Source: Flavobacterium sp.
GTDB lineage: Bacteria > Bacteroidota > Bacteroidia > Flavobacteriales > Flavobacteriaceae
Assembly: GCA_017983975.1 (NCBI GenBank)
Contig: JAGOAL010000001.1
Location: 1-64,000 of the forward strand
DNA length: 64,000 nucleotides
Reading direction: 5' to 3'
The position numbers and the translations under genes are program-made. How positions within the stretch are numbered: position 1 is the first letter of the stretch; the number at the start of each line of letters is the position of its first letter. The notes below the pieces were generated by a model. The model worked only from the letters and a program-made list of their open reading frames with translations. It ran no database searches and had not been told where the DNA came from. Positions 42,249 through 51,787 of this stretch are shown piece by piece.

Positions 42249-44711
42249 TTACTTTTTAGACGTTACCTCTTTTGCGTTTTTTACTTTTTGAGAAGTGATG
42301 GCAATGACCAAAACATCGCTCATTTTATCAACGTAATGAAAAGTTAACCCCTCAATATAATCGGGTTTAATTTCTTCGATATCACGTTTGTTATCTTTAC
42401 ACAAGATGATTTCTTTTATATTGGCACGTTTTGCTGCTAATATTTTTTCTTTAATTCCGCCTACTGGTAATACTTTTCCACGCAACGTAATTTCGCCCGT
42501 CATGGCAATGCTTTTCTTAATTCGTTTTTGCGTAAAAGAAGATACCATAGAGGTTAACATAGCAATACCCGCACTTGGTCCGTCTTTTGGAGTGGCTCCT
42601 TCTGGGACGTGAATATGGATATTGTACTGATTTAATACTTCTGGATCGATGCCTAATTGTTCTGCATTTGAACGAATGTATTCTAAAGCAATCGTCACCG
42701 ATTCTTTCATAACCGTACCTAAATTTCCAGTCATGGTCATAGTGCCTTTTCCTTTGGAAATCAATGATTCTATGAACAAAATATCGCCACCAACCGATGT
42801 CCAGGCTAAACCTGTAACTACACCAGCTACTTCATTATTTTCATATTTATCACGCTCCATACGAGGCGATTTCAACACGGTTAAAATATCTACATCCGAT
42901 ACTTTTACATTATAAGTTTCTTCCATAGCAATCGATTTTGCTGCATGGCGCACTACTTGAGCAATTTTTTTCTCTAAACCACGAACACCTGATTCTCTGG
43001 TATAACCAACTACAATTTTTTCCAATTGTTTTTTGCCAATTTGCAAATCTTTTGCCGATAAACCATGTTCTTTCAACTGTTTAGGCAATAAGTGATTTTT
43101 AGCTATTTCGATTTTTTCTTCAATAGTATACCCCGTCATTTCGATGATTTCCATACGATCGCGCAAAGCAGGCTGAATGGTTGACAAGCTATTTGATGTA
43201 GCGATGAACATTACTTTAGATAAATCATACCCCAATTCTAAGAAATTGTCATGAAACTCTTTATTTTGCTCTGGGTCTAAAACTTCTAACAAGGCAGAAG
43301 ATGGATCGCCGTTATGACTCATTGATAATTTATCAATTTCATCTAACACAAACACCGGATTTGACGTTTTTGCTTTTTTTATGTTTTGCAAAATACGCCC
43401 TGGCATCGCACCAATATAGGTTTTACGGTGACCACGAATTTCCGCTTCATCACGCAATCCTCCTAAAGACATACGAATATATTCTCTTCCTAAAGCCTCG
43501 GCAACCGATTTTCCAATAGAGGTTTTTCCCACACCTGGAGGTCCGTATAAACACAGAATAGGCGATTTCATGTCGTTTCGCAACTTTAAAACCGCTAAAT
43601 GTTCGATGATGCGTTTCTTAACATCTTCTAGTCCATAATGGTCTCTATCGAGAATTTTCTGTGCACGTTTTAAATCGAAATTATCTTTGGTGAATTCGTT
43701 CCAAGGTAATTCTAAAAAAAGTTCAATATAGTTACGCTGAATACCAAAATCAGGTGAGTTTGGATTCGTACGCTGCAATTTAGACAATTCCTTTTCGAAA
43801 TGTTTTGCTGTTTTATCATCCCATTTTTTCTTTAGACCTTTGGCACGCATTTCTTCAATTTCGGCTTCATAAGAAACACCACCCAATTCTTCCTGAATGG
43901 TTTTCATTTGTTGCTGCAAGAAATACTCGCGTTGTTGCTGGTCTAAATCAAATCGAACTTTAGATTGAATATCATTACGAACTTCTAATTTTTGAAGCTC
44001 TAAATTCATAAATCGAAGTGTTTCTAATGCTCTGTCTTTTAAGTTTTTAATTGTTAACAATTGTTGTTTTTCTTCAACTGAAAGATTCATGTTTGAAGAC
44101 ACAAAATTGATTAAAAACGGATTGCTTTCTATATTCTTAATCGCAAAAGTTGCTTCGGTAGGAATGCTTGGACTTTCCTTAATAATTTGAATTGCCAACT
44201 CTTTTATCGACTCAATAATTGCTTTGAATTCAACATTTTTAGCATCAGGACGTTCCTCAGCCACTTCTTTGATGGTTGCTCTAAAATAAGGTTCTTCTTG
44301 CGTAAAAGCTTCAATTTCGAAACGTTTTTTTCCCTGAAGAATTACTGTAATATTACCATCGGGCATTTTTAAAACCCGCATAATTCGTGCAACCGTGCCA
44401 ATGTGATGGATATCATTTGTCGTTGGCTCTTCTACATTTTCATCCTTTTGTGCTACGACTCCAATGATTTTTCCTTTAGCATTGGCATCGTTGATTAATT
44501 TGATCGACTTATCTCTTCCGGCGGTAATAGGAATTACAACACCTGGAAATAAAACCATATTTCGTAACGGAAGAATAGCAATATCTTTAGGCAACGCTTC
44601 ATTATTCATTTCCTCCTCGTCTTCGGGAGTCATTAGTGGAATCAATTCCGAATCGGGATCCATTTCTTGAAGTGACAAATTGTCAAGTGCTAGTATTTTG
44701 TGATGTGGCAT
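42249..44711 (-). CDS. lon: ATP-dependent protease Lon
   Basis: 820 residues with the full LonA layout: N-terminal substrate-binding domain (LPLRNMVLFPGVVIPITAGR onward), AAA+ module with Walker A LYGPPGVGKTS and Walker B VFVLDEIDKL, and a serine-lysine protease domain with the catalytic Ser in KDGPSAGIAML and the Lys in VGGIKEKILAAKR. Degrades misfolded and regulatory proteins. Bacteroidetes Lon often carries an N-terminal acidic extension; here MTPEDEEEMNNEAL (about 27-40). Confidence 0.98.
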   Translation of the reverse strand: MPHHKILALDNLSLQEMDPDSELIPLMTPEDEEEMNNEALPKDIAILPLRNMVLFPGVVIPITAGRDKSIKLINDANAKGKIIGVVAQKDENVEEPTTNDIHHIGTVARIMRVLKMPDGNITVILQGKKRFEIEAFTQEEPYFRATIKEVAEERPDAKNVEFKAIIESIKELAIQIIKESPSIPTEATFAIKNIESNPFLINFVSSNMNLSVEEKQQLLTIKNLKDRALETLRFMNLELQKLEVRNDIQSKVRFDLDQQQREYFLQQQMKTIQEELGGVSYEAEIEEMRAKGLKKKWDDKTAKHFEKELSKLQRTNPNSPDFGIQRNYIELFLELPWNEFTKDNFDLKRAQKILDRDHYGLEDVKKRIIEHLAVLKLRNDMKSPILCLYGPPGVGKTSIGKSVAEALGREYIRMSLGGLRDEAEIRGHRKTYIGAMPGRILQNIKKAKTSNPVFVLDEIDKLSMSHNGDPSSALLEVLDPEQNKEFHDNFLELGYDLSKVMFIATSNSLSTIQPALRDRMEIIEMTGYTIEEKIEIAKNHLLPKQLKEHGLSAKDLQIGKKQLEKIVVGYTRESGVRGLEKKIAQVVRHAAKSIAMEETYNVKVSDVDILTVLKSPRMERDKYENNEVAGVVTGLAWTSVGGDILFIESLISKGKGTMTMTGNLGTVMKESVTIALEYIRSNAEQLGIDPEVLNQYNIHIHVPEGATPKDGPSAGIAMLTSMVSSFTQKRIKKSIAMTGEITLRGKVLPVGGIKEKILAAKRANIKEIILCKDNKRDIEEIKPDYIEGLTFHYVDKMSDVLVIAITSQKVKNAKEVTSKK

Positions 44712-44854
44712 ATTTATAAAAGGGTCTTTTTGTCAGTAAATAATTGTAAAATTTTAAAAGAAAGCTGAGAATTAAAATTATAATGTATTGAATATCAAAT
44801 TAATAAACAATAAAAACACAGCAAGTCTTGCAAAGATATTTCAAGATGTGTGCC

Positions 44855-44886
44855 ATAAAAAATCCCGAACATAATTCGGGATAATA
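44855..44886 (-). terminator. Terminator after the lipoprotein gene at 44904
   Basis: ATCCCGAA / TTCGGGAT stem; T-run on the minus strand. Confidence 0.8.
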
Positions 44887-44903
44887 AAATTGTTTTATGA
44901 ATA

Positions 44904-45467
44904 TTATTGCATTCTAATTGCTTCGAAAGAACCTTCAGTAATTGTAATCGTTTGTAAACTTCCTACTTGTCTCATTGAACCAGAAAATGTTCCCTTAACA
45001 CGACCTGATAAATCACCTGTGATTGCTGTATTGTTCGATAATTCTGTAATATTTACTGAAATTGATTGGCCACCAACCGTTCCGTAACTTGTAGTGGCAG
45101 ACAGTGTTAGTGCACCACCATTGTTTTCGCTACTTCCATTTAAGTTAAAATTCCCAGTGTTAACTGTTGGAAGTATAAAAGTAAAAGTAACATCATTATT
45201 CGATAGTATTAATTGACCATTTGGATTTCCATCTGTTGGGTTTTGATCGTCCTTAGCATAGTTACTCAAACCTGATGAAGCACCAAAAACACCACTCCAT
45301 TCATGTAATACTCCATCAACTTTACAGCTCCATCTTAACACACCAGAAGAACTACCATTATTAGCGCTTGGATCGATAGCTGGATCAATAGGTTCATTGC
45401 TGCAAGAATTCAAAATAAATGATATAGCAATTAAAAATAAAAATGAGATGCGTTTTATTGGTTTCAT
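44904..45467 (-). CDS. Hypothetical lipoprotein
   Basis: 187 residues. Lipobox signal (FLFLIAISFILNSCSNEP, Cys near 22), an Asp/Asn/Ser-rich linker, then a beta-sandwich-like domain (LRWSCKVDGVLHEWSGVFGA, GNFNLNGSSENNGGALTLSA, ISGDLSG-like strand RVKGTFSGSM). Similar in style to DUF6252-type flavobacterial lipoproteins. Surface or periplasmic, function unknown. 40 nt after the MFS gene on the same strand. Confidence 0.75.
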   Translation of the reverse strand: MKPIKRISFLFLIAISFILNSCSNEPIDPAIDPSANNGSSSGVLRWSCKVDGVLHEWSGVFGASSGLSNYAKDDQNPTDGNPNGQLILSNNDVTFTFILPTVNTGNFNLNGSSENNGGALTLSATTSYGTVGGQSISVNITELSNNTAITGDLSGRVKGTFSGSMRQVGSLQTITITEGSFEAIRMQ

Positions 45468-45507
45468 AAATTAATAAATTAATAAATTAAGTCTTCAAAT
45501 ATAAAAA

Positions 45508-46803
45508 CTAAATTTTATTTTTTGGTACTCTAAGGAGTAAAAGTAATCCTACAATGAAAAATAAAATTAAAAATAAAATAGCGTTTTGAATGCGACCGGT
45601 GATATCAGCAATATAACCATACGTTAACATCCCTATAACAATGCCTATTTTCTCAGCTACGTCATAAAAACTAAAAAAAGAGGTAGTGTCTTTTGCATTT
45701 GTTGGAATCAACTTGGAATAAGTAGAGCGAGACAAAGATTGAATCCCTCCCATTACTAATCCCACACAAAATACAGCTATGTAAAAATCATTAGGTGTAA
45801 TTACAAAATAAGCATACGTACAGATGCAAATCCACAAAAAATTTAACACTATCAATACCTTGATGTTTCCATATTTTGAAACCAATTTTGAAGTGATCCA
45901 GGCACCAAAAATGGCTACTAATTGAATGACTAAAATACTGACGATTAAGCCAATTGTTCGTTTGCTATCACTTCCCCAATTTACTTCTTTTTCTCCAAAA
46001 TAGGCGGCGATGATCATTATAGTTTGCACCGCCATACTGTATACAAAAAACGCTCCTAAATAACGTCTAAGTGCTATGATGTGTTTAATTTGTTGCCAAA
46101 CTTTATTCAATTCTTTAAAGCCGTTAAAAATAATATTTACGTGTAATTTCTTATCATTTCTATGATTTGGCAAGTAATAGTAAGTGTACTGACTAAAACC
46201 AATCCACCATATTCCTACTAAAACAAAAGAATAGCGCATCATTTGAATGGCTTTACTTTCATCAACTAATAGAACCATCGCTAAACAAATAAGCAATAAA
46301 ATAACGCTTCCTATATAACCTAAACTATAGCCTTTAGCACTGATACGATCTTGTTCTTCTTTAGGAGCAATATCTGGTAAATACGAATTATAAAACACTA
46401 AACTTCCCCAAAAACCTATTAATGCTAGTAAATAAATTAACAGACTCATGACTATATTTTCTAATGAGAAAAAATACAAACTTATGCAGGAAATTGAACC
46501 GAGATAACAAAAAAATTGCAAGAAAAATTTCTTATTTCCTAAATAATCGGCTATACCAGAAAGTAGTGGTGAAATAATAGCAATTATTAAAAATCCAATG
46601 GCGGTTACATAAGGAATTAGTGCATCACTTTGAAATGTGAAACCAGCAAGTTGAATTTCTTCGATTCCTTTTTGTCTAAACAAGGCACCGTAATATATTG
46701 GAAAAATGGTTGAAGCAATTACTAAAGTATACACCGAATTTGCCCAATCGTAAAAAGCCCAAGCCTGCATTAATTTAGGAGATCCCTTTTCTAAATTTTT
46801 CAT
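45508..46803 (-). CDS. MFS transporter, UMF1/Atg22-like
   Basis: 431 residues with about twelve membrane helices. The opening MQAWAFYDWANSVYTLVIAS is the signature of the UMF1 (Atg22-related, vacuole effluxer-like) branch of the major facilitator superfamily. Mid-region YLPDIAPKEEQDRISAKGYS and GLVMGGIQSLSRSTYSKLIP fit the same group. Substrate unknown; fungal relatives export amino acids. A terminator separates it from the M48 gene upstream. Confidence 0.9.
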   Translation of the reverse strand: MKNLEKGSPKLMQAWAFYDWANSVYTLVIASTIFPIYYGALFRQKGIEEIQLAGFTFQSDALIPYVTAIGFLIIAIISPLLSGIADYLGNKKFFLQFFCYLGSISCISLYFFSLENIVMSLLIYLLALIGFWGSLVFYNSYLPDIAPKEEQDRISAKGYSLGYIGSVILLLICLAMVLLVDESKAIQMMRYSFVLVGIWWIGFSQYTYYYLPNHRNDKKLHVNIIFNGFKELNKVWQQIKHIIALRRYLGAFFVYSMAVQTIMIIAAYFGEKEVNWGSDSKRTIGLIVSILVIQLVAIFGAWITSKLVSKYGNIKVLIVLNFLWICICTYAYFVITPNDFYIAVFCVGLVMGGIQSLSRSTYSKLIPTNAKDTTSFFSFYDVAEKIGIVIGMLTYGYIADITGRIQNAILFLILFFIVGLLLLLRVPKNKI

Positions 46804-46810
46804 ATATTAA

Positions 46811-46839
46811 AAAATCCCAACGTGTTAAGTTGGGATTCA
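46811..46839 (-). terminator. Terminator after the M48 protease gene
   Basis: AATCCCAAC / GTTGGGATT stem; T-run on the minus strand, 20 nt after the stop. Confidence 0.85.
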
Positions 46840-46858
46840 AATATAGTATTTTATTTAG

Positions 46859-47677
46859 TTATTTAAAAGTAACACCGAATTTTGCAGCTTCGGCTTTAGC
46901 CTGAGGCAATAAAGCCGTTAATTCTTTTATACGCGTTTCGTTACTTGGGTGTGTACTTAAAAACTCAGGTGGTGTTTTTCCTTTCGAAAGTTCAGACATG
47001 CGTTCCCAAACTTTAACCGCATTAATAGGGTCATAACCTGCAATAGCCATTAATGTTAATCCAATCATATCAGCTTCACTCTCGTGACTTCTACTAAATG
47101 GCAATACTCCTAACACTTGCGAACCCGCACCATAAGCTTGCATGGCTTCGTTTTGATATTTTGGTGTATATTTTTCAGCCGCTACAGCAGCGCCAACAGC
47201 ACCTATTTGTTGTAATAAACCAGCACTCATTCGTTGTTGTCCATGATTTGCTAATGCATGCGCTACTTCATGCCCCATTACAGCAGCTATACCTGCATCG
47301 TCTTTACAAACAGGTAAAATTCCGGTATAAAAAACAATTTTACCACCAGGCATACACCACGCATTAAGTTCTTTACTTTCTACCAACTTATATTCCCATT
47401 GATAGTCTTTTAAATAGTCTGGTTTGCCGTTTGCTGTTAAATAACGTTCTGCAGCCGTTTTAATTTTAAACCCGATATTTTCAATTCGTTTAGCATCAGT
47501 AGTTCCTTTAACCACTTTATTTTCTGATAAAAATTGATTGTATTGCTGAAAAGCAGAAGGAAAAATTTGACTATTAGGTACAAAAGCCATTGTGCTTTTT
47601 CCGGTAAACGGGTTTTTAGCACAAGAGAATAAAAGAATAAATACAATTAAAATTGAAAATTTTAGACTGTTTTTCAT
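46859..47677 (-). CDS. M48 family metalloprotease, lipoprotein
   Basis: 272 residues, lipobox signal (FILLFSCAKNPF, Cys19). Zinc site HEVAH (136-140) in AAVMGHEVAHALANHGQQRM and third ligand Glu199 in RSHESEADMIGL (ExxAD). Similar to the periplasmic proteases of the LoiP/YggG type. Likely anchored in the membrane facing the periplasm, involved in envelope protein turnover. Confidence 0.93.
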   Translation of the reverse strand: MKNSLKFSILIVFILLFSCAKNPFTGKSTMAFVPNSQIFPSAFQQYNQFLSENKVVKGTTDAKRIENIGFKIKTAAERYLTANGKPDYLKDYQWEYKLVESKELNAWCMPGGKIVFYTGILPVCKDDAGIAAVMGHEVAHALANHGQQRMSAGLLQQIGAVGAAVAAEKYTPKYQNEAMQAYGAGSQVLGVLPFSRSHESEADMIGLTLMAIAGYDPINAVKVWERMSELSKGKTPPEFLSTHPSNETRIKELTALLPQAKAEAAKFGVTFK

Positions 47678-47836
47678 CGGAACATTTTTTATTTATATTT
47701 GATTACAAATTTACTTAATATTATGTTTATTCATGATAGATTCTCTAAATAATTACACTTTTATTTCGGTAATTTTTTGTTAAAATAACATTTTAATCCG
47801 TTATAATAATTGTAAATTGCGTAAAAAACAAATAGC

Positions 47837-48697
47837 ATGCCTAATCATAAAAACCAACTAATTATAACTCAACAAATTCCAAAAATCATTATTGGAATAG
47901 CTCAATTTTTGCAAGCTTTTTCTCCAAAATTAGCCACTTTATATGCTGCAAAATTATTCACAACACCTATGCGCCACAAAATGCCAAAACGAGAATTGGG
48001 TATGAATCAAAATAGCCAACAGTTTCCGTTGTTTGTTCCAAAAATAAATAAAGAAATTGTGGTGTATCAATATGGTTCAAGTGATAAGAAAGTCTTACTA
48101 GTTCACGGCTGGTCTGGTAGAGGCACTCAATTAGTAAAAATAGCTGATACCTTACTTGAACAAGGTTTTATGGTGTATAGTTTTGATGCTCCAGCGCATG
48201 GAAAATCGAAAGGTAATTTTTCAATTATGCCCGAATTTATTGCATCTATATTAGAAATGGAACAAAAATATGGCCCATTTGAATATGCTATAGGTCACTC
48301 ATTAGGCGGTATGTCGGTTTTGAATGCAATAAAACAAAATTTAGCCGTAAAAAAAGCGGTAACCATTGGAAGCGGCGATGTAATTCAAGATATCATTGAT
48401 GATTTTGTTAAAAATTTAAAACTTAAACCTGAATATGGTTTGCGTTTAAAAGATCATTTTGAAACCAAATTTGGAGGAAAAATGGATGATTATTCAGCTT
48501 ATAAAGCAGCGCAAATGGTTCAGATTCCTGTTCTTGTAATACATGATCAAAATGATGGTGATGTTTCGGTTAATTCAGCATTTCATATTGAAAAACATTT
48601 GACACATTCTGAATTATTAATTACCGAAGGATTAGGACATCGCAAAATTGTTGGTGATCCAGCAGTAATCGAAACTATTCTTAAATTTATTGAATAA
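47837..48697 (+). CDS. Alpha/beta hydrolase
   Basis: 286 residues, cytoplasmic or membrane-associated (an amphipathic N-terminus KIIIGIAQFLQAFSPKLATL). Core motifs: oxyanion LLVHGWSGRGTQL, nucleophile elbow IGHSLGGMSVLNA (GxSxG), acidic region VIHDQNDGDVSV and terminal histidine in EGLGHRKIVGD. Substrate unknown; resembles general esterases. It converges on glmM with a shared terminator. Confidence 0.88.
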   Translation: MPNHKNQLIITQQIPKIIIGIAQFLQAFSPKLATLYAAKLFTTPMRHKMPKRELGMNQNSQQFPLFVPKINKEIVVYQYGSSDKKVLLVHGWSGRGTQLVKIADTLLEQGFMVYSFDAPAHGKSKGNFSIMPEFIASILEMEQKYGPFEYAIGHSLGGMSVLNAIKQNLAVKKAVTIGSGDVIQDIIDDFVKNLKLKPEYGLRLKDHFETKFGGKMDDYSAYKAAQMVQIPVLVIHDQNDGDVSVNSAFHIEKHLTHSELLITEGLGHRKIVGDPAVIETILKFIE

Positions 48698-48698
48698 A

Positions 48699-48727
48699 AA
48701 AAGAGTAACCCGAGTTACTCTTTTTTA
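48699..48727. terminator. Bidirectional terminator (hydrolase / glmM)
   Basis: AAAAGAGTAAC-CCGA-GTTACTCTTTT: perfect 11-bp arms between convergent genes. Confidence 0.9.
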
Positions 48728-48731
48728 TAAT

Positions 48732-50129
48732 TTATATTCCTGCTATCTCTTTTAATTCCTTTACAAAACGTTCGGCTAAAACATCTGCTTCGTTTTGTGT
48801 GGGCGCTTCAGTATAAATACGAATTATAGGCTCCGTATTTGATTTTCTTAAATGCACCCACTCGGTAGGAAAATCAATTTTTACACCATCAATTGTTGTG
48901 ATATTTTCGGATTTATATTTATTAGTTAAGGAAGCCAACACATTATCTACATCAATTTGAGGCGTCAATTCAATTTTATTTTTACTCATAAAGTATTGCG
49001 GATAACTTGCTCTAATTTCGGCCACCGTTTTATCTTGTTCGGCTAAATAGGTTAAAAACAAAGCCACACCAACCATACTATCGCGTCCATAATGTGAAGA
49101 TGGATAAATAATCCCTCCATTTCCTTCGCCGCCAATAATTGCATTGGTTTTCTTCATTAATTCGACTACATTTACTTCTCCCACAGCACTGGCTTGATAG
49201 CTTCCTCCATGTTTTTCGGTAATATCTCTTAAGGCACGAGAAGAAGACATATTTGAAACGGTATTTCCTGGAGTTTTTGATAAAACATAATCGGCAACAG
49301 CCACCAAAGTATATTCTTCGCCAAACATTTCTCCATCATTAGAAATAAACGCTAAACGATCCACATCTGGATCCACTACTATTCCAAAATCGGCTTTTTC
49401 TGCAACAACTAATTGGCATATATCACCTAAATGCTCCTTTAATGGTTCTGGATTGTGTGGAAAATGACCATTAGGTTCACAATATAATTTAACCACATCA
49501 ACGCCCATTTGTTCTAATAAATTAGGAATAATTATACCTCCCGACGAATTGACACCATCTACAACCACTTTAAACTTTTTGGTTTTTACCAAATCAGCAT
49601 TAACCAAAGGTAATTCAAGTACTTCATCAATATGAATATCCATATAGGCATTATTCTCAGTTACTTCTCCCAAATTATCGACATCAGAAAAATCAAATGC
49701 TTCCTTTTCTGCAATTTCCAAAATTAATTCACCTTCTTTTCCGCTTAAAAATTCGCCTTTTTCATTAAGTAATTTCAAAGCATTCCATTGTTTTGGATTA
49801 TGAGAAGCGGTTAAAATAATACCACCATCCGCTTTTTCAAGTGGTACTGCAATCTCAACCGTTGGTGTAGTTGATAAGCCTAAATCAATAACATCAATTC
49901 CTAAACCAACCAAAGTATTCATAACTAAATTATGAATCATTGGCCCTGAAATTCGTGCATCACGACCAATAACAACTTTTAATCGTTCATTTCCCTTTGA
50001 AGCGTGTCTTATTTTTAAAAATGAACCGTATGCCGATGCAAATTTTACAGCATCGACTGGCGTTAAGTTATCTCCTACTGCTCCACCTATAGTTCCTCTG
50101 ATTCCAGATATCGATTTTATTAATGTCAT
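48732..50129 (-). CDS. glmM: Phosphoglucosamine mutase
   Basis: 465 residues. Converts glucosamine-6-phosphate to glucosamine-1-phosphate for peptidoglycan and LPS. Phosphoserine loop in ILTASHNPKQWNALKLLNEK, metal-binding DPDVDRLAF, sugar-specific GEGNGGIIYPSSHYGRDSMV, and the phosphate-binding RKSNTEPIIRIYTEAP. The TASHNP form places it in the phosphohexomutase family; GlmM versus another mutase is inferred from overall similarity to Bacteroidetes GlmM-type proteins. Confidence 0.88.
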   Translation of the reverse strand: MTLIKSISGIRGTIGGAVGDNLTPVDAVKFASAYGSFLKIRHASKGNERLKVVIGRDARISGPMIHNLVMNTLVGLGIDVIDLGLSTTPTVEIAVPLEKADGGIILTASHNPKQWNALKLLNEKGEFLSGKEGELILEIAEKEAFDFSDVDNLGEVTENNAYMDIHIDEVLELPLVNADLVKTKKFKVVVDGVNSSGGIIIPNLLEQMGVDVVKLYCEPNGHFPHNPEPLKEHLGDICQLVVAEKADFGIVVDPDVDRLAFISNDGEMFGEEYTLVAVADYVLSKTPGNTVSNMSSSRALRDITEKHGGSYQASAVGEVNVVELMKKTNAIIGGEGNGGIIYPSSHYGRDSMVGVALFLTYLAEQDKTVAEIRASYPQYFMSKNKIELTPQIDVDNVLASLTNKYKSENITTIDGVKIDFPTEWVHLRKSNTEPIIRIYTEAPTQNEADVLAERFVKELKEIAGI

Positions 50130-50153
50130 TTTTTACAAATTAATTTTAAACTA

Positions 50154-50161
50154 CAAATATA
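50154..50161 (-). promoter_or_regulatory. Promoter core of glmM
   Basis: TATATTTG on the minus strand (TAnnTTTG), 24 nt before the glmM start; TTG placement is not ideal. Confidence 0.4.
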
Positions 50162-50231
50162 AAAGATGTAGTTGGCAAAGTGACACATACACGACTATTT
50201 TTTTTTATATTTACAAAAAGAATGTACTAAA

Positions 50232-50819
50232 ATGAATTATCTGGCTCATGTTTATTTGTCTGGTTCAAATGATTTGATAAAAGTTGGTAATTTTATGGCC
50301 GATAGCGTCAAAGGCAACCAATATCTAAATTATGATAAAGAGTTAAAGTTTGGAATTTTATTACATCGACACATTGACTCTTTTACTGATGCACATCCTA
50401 TTTACAGACAAAGTAAGCATCGATTACATAAAAAATATGGCCATTATTCGGGGGTAATTATGGATATTTTATATGATCATTTTTTAGCGAAAAACTGGAA
50501 AAAATATTCGTCTATTTCGCTACCGGATTTTTCGAAAAATTTTTATGAAATATTGGAAAATAATCTTGATCTACTTCCAGAAAAAACCAAGAAAATTGCT
50601 CCTTATTTAGTAGCTCAAAATTGGTTTGAAAGTTATGCTTCACTAACCGGAATTGAAAAAATTCTTTTACAAATGGATTACAAAACACACCATAGAGTTG
50701 CGATGCACGAAGCGGTAGTAGAATTAAAATATTTCTACTACGAATTTGAATCGGAATTTTTCCTTTTCTTTGATGTTTTATCCGATTCCTGCAAACAAAA
50801 AATGATTGATTTTGAATAA
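50232..50819 (+). CDS. AcpH-like acyl-carrier-protein phosphodiesterase (DUF479)
   Basis: 195 residues. Starts MNYLAHVYLSGSNDLIKVGN, with LLHRHIDSFTDAHPIYRQSK and MDILYDHFLAKNW supplying the histidines and aspartates expected of the HD-like AcpH fold. AcpH removes the phosphopantetheine arm from ACP in E. coli; the same role is inferred. Cytoplasmic, single gene. Confidence 0.88.
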   Translation: MNYLAHVYLSGSNDLIKVGNFMADSVKGNQYLNYDKELKFGILLHRHIDSFTDAHPIYRQSKHRLHKKYGHYSGVIMDILYDHFLAKNWKKYSSISLPDFSKNFYEILENNLDLLPEKTKKIAPYLVAQNWFESYASLTGIEKILLQMDYKTHHRVAMHEAVVELKYFYYEFESEFFLFFDVLSDSCKQKMIDFE

Positions 50820-50907
50820 TTTTATTATTTTTAAAATTAATTCAAGTACTTTCGTAAAATAGTTTTAATAAACCAATCATTTAAAAATAAATTAATAAAC
50901 CAAAAAA

Positions 50908-51660
50908 ATGAAAAAAGTAAATGTATTTTTAATATTATTAAGTCTTAGTAGTATTAGCACCGAGTTTTATGCACAAACCAAAACAGAAAAAAAAGTAGCT
51001 GTAGTATCATTTTCAACAGACAAAACCGTTGATGTAACAGACTTGGGGCTCAATGGTGTAAAAGCAGTAGCAGACAAAATTTTAGATTTAAAAAATGATC
51101 CTAATTTTAACCTTACACCTATTTTAGAAAAATACCATACTGCTTTTTTTGATAGTTATTCTAAGAAGTTTCCTTTTGCACTACTACCTGAAAATGAAGT
51201 AATTAATATTCAAGCATACAAAGATTTTGAACCAAAATTAGGCGAAAAAGAAAACCAAACAGCTTTTAGTTTGTTAAACTACCCAGGCTATAAAGAAATA
51301 TACGAAGGTATGTTTGGAAAATCTAACGAAGAAGGTATAGCTACAATTTTTAAAGATAAAGCAGATGGAGTAATGATGACCCGTATACATTTTTCATTAG
51401 TCAAAGGCTTTGGAATTGGGGGCACAGCTACTGTAAAAATGAAAGTTTATGCCCGCATAGCACTTTATGACAAAACAGGTAATAAAGTATGGGTCATTAA
51501 CGAGAGCGAACAATCTAAAAAAACAGGTTTCATGGTAAAAGGTATTCCCGTATTAGAACCAAATAAAATTTTACCTATGTGCGAAAGTGCTCTTGAAGAA
51601 CTTATGAAAGATTTAGATGATCGTATAGAAAAAATAGTCAAAAAGTCTGACAAATTGTAA
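50908..51660 (+). CDS. Secreted hypothetical protein
   Basis: 250 residues, signal peptide (MKKVNVFLILLSLSSISTEF, cleavage after YAQ). The body is alpha/beta with VAVVSFSTDKTVDVTDLG, a predicted helix DKILDLKNDPNFNLTPILEK, a glycine-rich stretch GFGIGGTATVKMKVYARIAL and the strand GNKVWVINESEQSKKTG. The order (conserved VVSF strand, ALL-like middle, lipoprotein-like end) recalls CsgG/penicillin-binding-activator-type periplasmic domains, but this is only an impression. A weak terminator follows. Confidence 0.65.
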   Translation: MKKVNVFLILLSLSSISTEFYAQTKTEKKVAVVSFSTDKTVDVTDLGLNGVKAVADKILDLKNDPNFNLTPILEKYHTAFFDSYSKKFPFALLPENEVINIQAYKDFEPKLGEKENQTAFSLLNYPGYKEIYEGMFGKSNEEGIATIFKDKADGVMMTRIHFSLVKGFGIGGTATVKMKVYARIALYDKTGNKVWVINESEQSKKTGFMVKGIPVLEPNKILPMCESALEELMKDLDDRIEKIVKKSDKL

Positions 51661-51674
51661 TGAAAATAAAAATT

Positions 51675-51709
51675 TCCGCAGTATCTTAAGATTTTGCGGA
51701 TTTTTTTTG
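51675..51709 (+). terminator. Probable terminator
   Basis: TCCGCA / TGCGGA stem with a 14-nt loop and a T-run. Confidence 0.6.
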
Positions 51710-51787
51710 GAACACCAAAATATTTGATATAGAACCATTTTTATTTTTAAACTTAAAATATTTATTTTAGCATAATATTTTCTAACA